Assembly: GCA_014803815.1 (NCBI GenBank) | Contig: JAAVAY010000047.1 | Span: 6,408-16,288, forward strand | Direction of reading: 5' to 3' | Length of the DNA: 9,881 bases | Origin: Allobaculum sp. | GTDB lineage: Bacteria > Bacillota_I > Bacilli_A > Erysipelotrichales > Erysipelotrichaceae | In this document: in pieces, positions 7,664 to 9,881 of the stretch | How positions within the stretch are numbered: the stretch's first letter is position 1 | How the letters are laid out: each line of letters opens with the position of its first letter | Notes under the pieces: generated by a model | What the model saw: only the letters and a program-made list of their open reading frames with translations | What the model was told of the DNA's origin: nothing | Databases searched by the model: none | Position numbers and translations under genes: made by a program

Positions 7664-8718
7664 ACCAAACGCCTTACAGGCTACGATTTTTTTGGCTTTG
7701 GCTAGCCTTAGGAATTTTCATAACTTCCCAAAGCTGGCCCATACAAGCTAGTGAACGAGAAGGCACCATTGAGATTTGTTTGGAAAAGAGCAGCATGAAT
7801 CGCTCCTATGAAGGAGTACGCTTTGATGCTTATCGCTGTGCCTCAAGTGATGGAGATACCCTCACTTTTTTCGAGTCTTATAAAGACTGCACTCTTCAGA
7901 TGGATGAACTTGACGATGCCCTCAAAATGAAAGAAGCCCTTCAGTACTTGGATTCCCAAATCAAGCAAACACAAGAAAAACCCTTGAGTCAAGCCACAGT
8001 CAATGAAGAGGGACAAGCGATTTTTGAGCATTTGCCCTATGGACTCTACTTCTTTTGTGTCAGCGATCCAGCAGAATATGAACTCATCGGCAGCTTTCTA
8101 GCCATGCTTCCCGCTTGGAATAGTGAAAAAAATCGGGGAGAAGATTTCTTGCGCATTCAAGCCAAAGCGTATCCTCTTCCCGATCTTTGCATCATCAAGG
8201 TAGATGCCAATAAAGAACCCATCGTACACAAAGACTTCGCCTTTTCCTCTTATGAAGATGAAGAGGGGCTTAAACTTATTGAAACCAAAGCGGGGGATAT
8301 TGAGACGGGTATTGTGGAGTTTCGTTTGAATCTTGGTCAAACCATTTATATCCAAGAGACTCAAGCGCCTGAAGGGTATAGGCTTTCCAAACAGCGCATT
8401 AAGGTTTTTATGGATGAAGAAGGAAATCTCTTTGTCAATGATCAAAAAGGCCCTGTAGAGGGATTAAAAGTCCAATTGCAATGCATCAATCGCCTTGAAG
8501 AGGAAGAAAAGGAAAAGCCAAGCTTAGAAGAAGAAACGCCTAATAAACCCAATACCAGTCAACAATCCCAAACTAGCACCACAGCCCAAAAAACGAATAC
8601 AAATAAACCCGATACAGCCATCCAGGTTTCCCTTCAAAAATGGTTGTTGATCTTATGCAGCTCCGCTTTAATCGGGCTTGCCCTATATAGCCAAATGAAG
8701 CGCACCAAAAAGAATTGA
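7660..8718 (+). CDS. Small accessory pilin with CnaB domain and non-canonical sorting signal
   Basis: Secreted 352-residue protein, probably a minor (base or linker) subunit. The ATG at 7660 overlaps the sortase stop and has a strong AAAGGAG five bases upstream; a longer in-frame opening from 7558 lies inside the sortase gene and is not used. Order: signal peptide about 1-30 (PIQA/S); first domain about 34-172, of the kind seen in small accessory pilins, with GLYFFCVSDP near its core; CnaB domain about 175-285 with YIQETQAPEGY (Glu233); Glu/Lys then Gln/Ser/Thr/Asn-rich stalk about 286-312; KPDTA at 316-320; membrane segment; KRTKKN tail. The last parts have the layout of a cell-wall sorting signal, but the pentapeptide is not LPXTG: Leu is replaced by Lys and Gly by Ala. 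It has six cysteines outside the membrane segment. Base-subunit function is inferred from size and position. Confidence 0.85.
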   Translation: MNQTPYRLRFFWLWLALGIFITSQSWPIQASEREGTIEICLEKSSMNRSYEGVRFDAYRCASSDGDTLTFFESYKDCTLQMDELDDALKMKEALQYLDSQIKQTQEKPLSQATVNEEGQAIFEHLPYGLYFFCVSDPAEYELIGSFLAMLPAWNSEKNRGEDFLRIQAKAYPLPDLCIIKVDANKEPIVHKDFAFSSYEDEEGLKLIETKAGDIETGIVEFRLNLGQTIYIQETQAPEGYRLSKQRIKVFMDEEGNLFVNDQKGPVEGLKVQLQCINRLEEEEKEKPSLEEETPNKPNTSQQSQTSTTAQKTNTNKPDTAIQVSLQKWLLILCSSALIGLALYSQMKRTKKN

Positions 8719-8724
8719 TTTATG

Positions 8725-8749
8725 AGCTAGGTGAATGCCTAGCTTTTTT
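8725..8749 (+). terminator. Rho-independent terminator of the pilus operon
   Basis: AGCTAGG (8725-8731) and CCTAGCT (8738-8744) form a perfect seven-pair stem around a six-base loop, followed by TTTTTT. It lies 6 bp after the accessory pilin stop codon and marks the end of the operon. Confidence 0.92.
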
Positions 8750-8808
8750 GTTGGTTTGAAAGCCAATGAGGCATACGCCACGATTTTTCCAATAGTCAAC
8801 TACTTTTT

Positions 8809-8890
8809 ATAATCTTTAAATTTACAAAAGTGCTTTTCGAAAAAAAAAAAAAAAAAAAATGGCATAAGTAAATAAATAATCTTTAAATTT
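8809..8890. repeat. 15-bp direct repeat flanking an A-run
   Basis: ATAATCTTTAAATTT occurs at 8809-8823 and again, identically, at 8876-8890. The two copies are 67 bp apart start to start, with the A20 run between them. There is no transposase or terminal inverted repeat, so a target-site duplication is not supported beyond the bare repeat. Confidence 0.75.
8840..8859. repeat. Homopolymer run of 20 A
   Basis: Positions 8840-8859 are uninterrupted A. It is the longest homopolymer in the window, lying 121 bp after the accessory pilin stop and about 390 bp before the next gene. Such runs slip during replication and are also prone to sequencing error, so the length should be treated as approximate. 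Confidence 0.9.
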
Positions 8891-9009
8891 CTATGATAAC
8901 GATGCTTAAAGGCGCAAGCCACTTGCTCAAGAATTTAACCAATCCACTTTCTCGAACGTCTTTAAAAGATGAGCCTTTCATTCTTTAAAGAGATGGATCA
9001 AAATATTTT

Positions 9010-9035
9010 TCATTTGAAGTTGGCCCTTCAAATGA
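9010..9035. repeat. Perfect 10-bp inverted repeat
   Basis: TCATTTGAAG (9010-9019) and CTTCAAATGA (9026-9035) are exact inverse copies around TTGGCC. No T run follows on either strand, so it is not a standard terminator. It may be an operator or an RNA hairpin. Confidence 0.7.
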
Positions 9036-9037
9036 CT

Positions 9038-9146
9038 TTGACCTAGAAAAAGCATTCGTTAAATCCTTTGGCTTCTAATCCATTCAAAGACAAACTTGAT
9101 CCGTTCTTCTCTAAATGAGAGGTCAAGTTTGTCTTCTCTTTTTTTA
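9038..9146 (+). ncRNA. Candidate small RNA (promoter-like boxes through terminator)
   Basis: TTGACC (9038-9043) and TTAAAT (9059-9064), 15 bases apart, could start a transcript near 9071. This would end at the strong terminator at 9086-9146, giving an RNA of roughly 75 bases that is mostly a long hairpin with an inner TCTC/GAGA stem. There is no reading frame in it. The promoter is weak and short-spaced. The alternative is a terminated leader from a start farther upstream. Confidence 0.25.
9086..9146 (+). terminator. Strong rho-independent terminator with no gene upstream
   Basis: AAAGACAAACTTGA (9086-9099) pairs with TCAAGTTTGTCTT (9123-9135). The inner bases T9100-C9101 continue onto G9121-G9122, giving about 14-15 pairs, and a small TCTC-TAAAT-GAGA stem is nested in the loop. 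TTCTCTTTTTTT follows. The T tail is on the + strand only, so it stops rightward transcription about 105 bp before the next start codon. Confidence 0.8.
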
Positions 9147-9147
9147 C

Positions 9148-9175
9148 TCTTTAAAGATTCTTTTAATTGTATTCT
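9148..9175 (+). promoter_or_regulatory. Possible operator and promoter region of the beta-helix protein gene
   Basis: The palindrome TCTTTAAAGA (9148-9157) comes right after the orphan terminator and is repeated exactly at 8982-8991. A TATTCT box lies at 9170-9175 but has no good -35 box at 16-18 bases; a second -10-like TATAAA lies at 9215-9220, also without a clear -35 box. A promoter must be in this 100-bp stretch if the terminator works, but I cannot fix its position. Confidence 0.3.
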
Positions 9176-9250
9176 CGTCTTTTAACCAATATCCCCACAT
9201 TCAACATCATTTTTTATAAATCAATAATTCACAAAGAGAAAGGAAATTCA

Positions 9251-9881
9251 ATGATTAACAAAAAAAGACTTGCCATGATGGCTTTAGCAGCCTCCATGAT
9301 TCTTCCAACCAATTTAACTTATCTTTCTGTAGCTACCCCTATACTAGCTACTGAAACTCAAGATCCTAAAACACCTCTTAATTCTACTGTTATCGTTACA
9401 AAAGATAGAGGAGATGGAACCTCAGCTCCCTGCTTATCACAAGGAACTTATGAAATTACTACAGACATTACTTTGACGGAAACCAATCCAACTTGGATAG
9501 CAAAAGATGAGAGTGTAAAAATTTACTTAAATGGAAATACACTCTCTTCCTCTGCATTATGGGTTTTTGGATTGAGAGATGGAGCTACTCTAGAAATAAT
9601 TGGTCCAGGAACTCTAGAATCCACTGTAACCGATGGAGAAGGTGGAGTTCTCTTTTTAAGAGGAGAAAAGGGAAATTTAATTATACGAGATGAGGTTACT
9701 ATTAAACATGGAGCTTCTAAAGGCTGGGGAATTACAATTTCTGAAACAGCTCCATCTTCTACAGTATCTTTAACAAATAGCATGATTGAAGCTAAACAGG
9801 GTGGTATCACTGTAAATGGAGACATGCTTAAAAGCGAAGACATTCCCCTTGATTCTGATAAATTACCAACTATCACTTTAG
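9251..9881 (+). CDS. Secreted beta-helix-like surface protein, 5' part; runs off the window
   Basis: The frame opens at ATG 9251, six bases after AGAAAGGA, and stays open for 210 codons to the window edge. Residues 1-33 are a signal peptide (MINKKRLAMMALAASMI..., cleavage near ILA/TE). After about residue 45 come repeated short hydrophobic strands ending in Gly or Asn turns: VKIYLNGNTL, TLEIIGPGTL, GVLFLRGEKG, NLIIRDEVTI, GITISET, GITVNGD. This spacing is typical of right-handed parallel beta-helix proteins such as pectin-lyase-fold adhesins and autotransporter-like Gram-positive surface proteins. Function cannot be given: the 3' part, including any catalytic motif or wall anchor, is outside. 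Codons are more AT-ending (GGA for Gly, AGA for Arg) than in the pilus genes. It lies beyond a terminator and is a separate unit, though a surface role would suit its neighbour. Confidence 0.8.
   Translation, partial: MINKKRLAMMALAASMILPTNLTYLSVATPILATETQDPKTPLNSTVIVTKDRGDGTSAPCLSQGTYEITTDITLTETNPTWIAKDESVKIYLNGNTLSSSALWVFGLRDGATLEIIGPGTLESTVTDGEGGVLFLRGEKGNLIIRDEVTIKHGASKGWGITISETAPSSTVSLTNSMIEAKQGGITVNGDMLKSEDIPLDSDKLPTITL

Larger units (their letters stand above)
8750..9250. other. 500-bp AT-rich intergenic region, no credible gene
   Basis: I see no open frame with a ribosome site on either strand, and no tRNA, T-box or riboswitch core that I can recognise. What it holds is structure: a 15-bp direct repeat, a 20-A run, a 10-bp perfect inverted repeat, five TCTTTAAA octamers and a strong terminator. 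It separates the closed pilus operon from a new transcription unit. Confidence 0.7.

Noticed and set aside
8821..8870. TTTACA ... TAAGTA as a promoter with its spacer tuned by the A-run
   Set aside because: The spacer is 38 bases; even large contractions of the run would be needed to reach 17, so slippage tuning is not credible.
8809..8890. Insertion sequence remnant bounded by 15-bp duplications
   Set aside because: The enclosed 52 bp has no terminal inverted repeats or transposase trace, and 15 bp of AT-rich identity alone is not enough.
8750..9250. T-box, riboswitch, tRNA or CRISPR array in the intergenic region
   Set aside because: No conserved T-box sequence, no cloverleaf and no regularly spaced repeats were seen by eye; the repeats present are two copies or short palindromes only.
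9523..9876. 117-residue - strand frame near the right edge
   Set aside because: It lies opposite the + strand frame that has a signal peptide, strong ribosome site and beta-helix periodicity; the - strand frame has none of these.

Overview
The window looks like a chromosomal segment from a low-to-moderate GC Gram-positive bacterium. The evidence is LPXTG cell-wall sorting signals, a class C sortase, AGGAG-type ribosome binding sites and T-tailed hairpin terminators. The style of the surface proteins and the codon use would fit an Erysipelotrichia-like or related Firmicute, but that placement is an inference and not proven by anything here. All genes I can support read on the + strand.

Layout. 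(1) Positions 1-1373 hold the 3' part of a ketopantoate reductase gene, then after 15 bp a Lys/Ser/Thr-rich low-complexity protein, and a shared hairpin terminator. (2) Positions 1440-8749 hold a self-contained sortase-assembled pilus operon: a large LPHTG adhesin with a thioester-like domain and four CnaB domains; a pyrimidine-rich spacer with a hairpin; an LPLTG backbone pilin with a D2 isopeptide domain; a class C sortase; and a small accessory pilin with a degenerate sorting signal. The last three genes are joined by two ATGA stop/start overlaps, and the operon ends at a strong terminator. (3) Positions 8750-9250 are a 500-bp stretch with no credible gene. It carries a run of 20 A, a 15-bp direct repeat around it, a 10-bp perfect inverted repeat, two TCTTTAAAGA palindromes and a strong terminator with no gene in front of it. 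(4) From 9251 to the window edge runs the start of a secreted protein whose repeated short hydrophobic strands resemble a parallel beta-helix.

How it works together. The sortase would cleave the LPXTG signals and join backbone subunits into a fibre, with the adhesin at the tip and possibly the accessory pilin at the base. CnaB and D2 domains would be stiffened by internal Lys-Asn/Asp bonds. The system is of a known general kind, but several details are atypical: no YPK pilin motif in the backbone, no LPXTG in the third pilin, no clear Gln in the thioester domain, an acidic linker ahead of that domain, many cysteines in all three subunits, and no good ribosome binding site for the presumed major subunit. 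The most open question in the non-coding DNA is whether the orphan terminator at 9086-9146 ends a small RNA.
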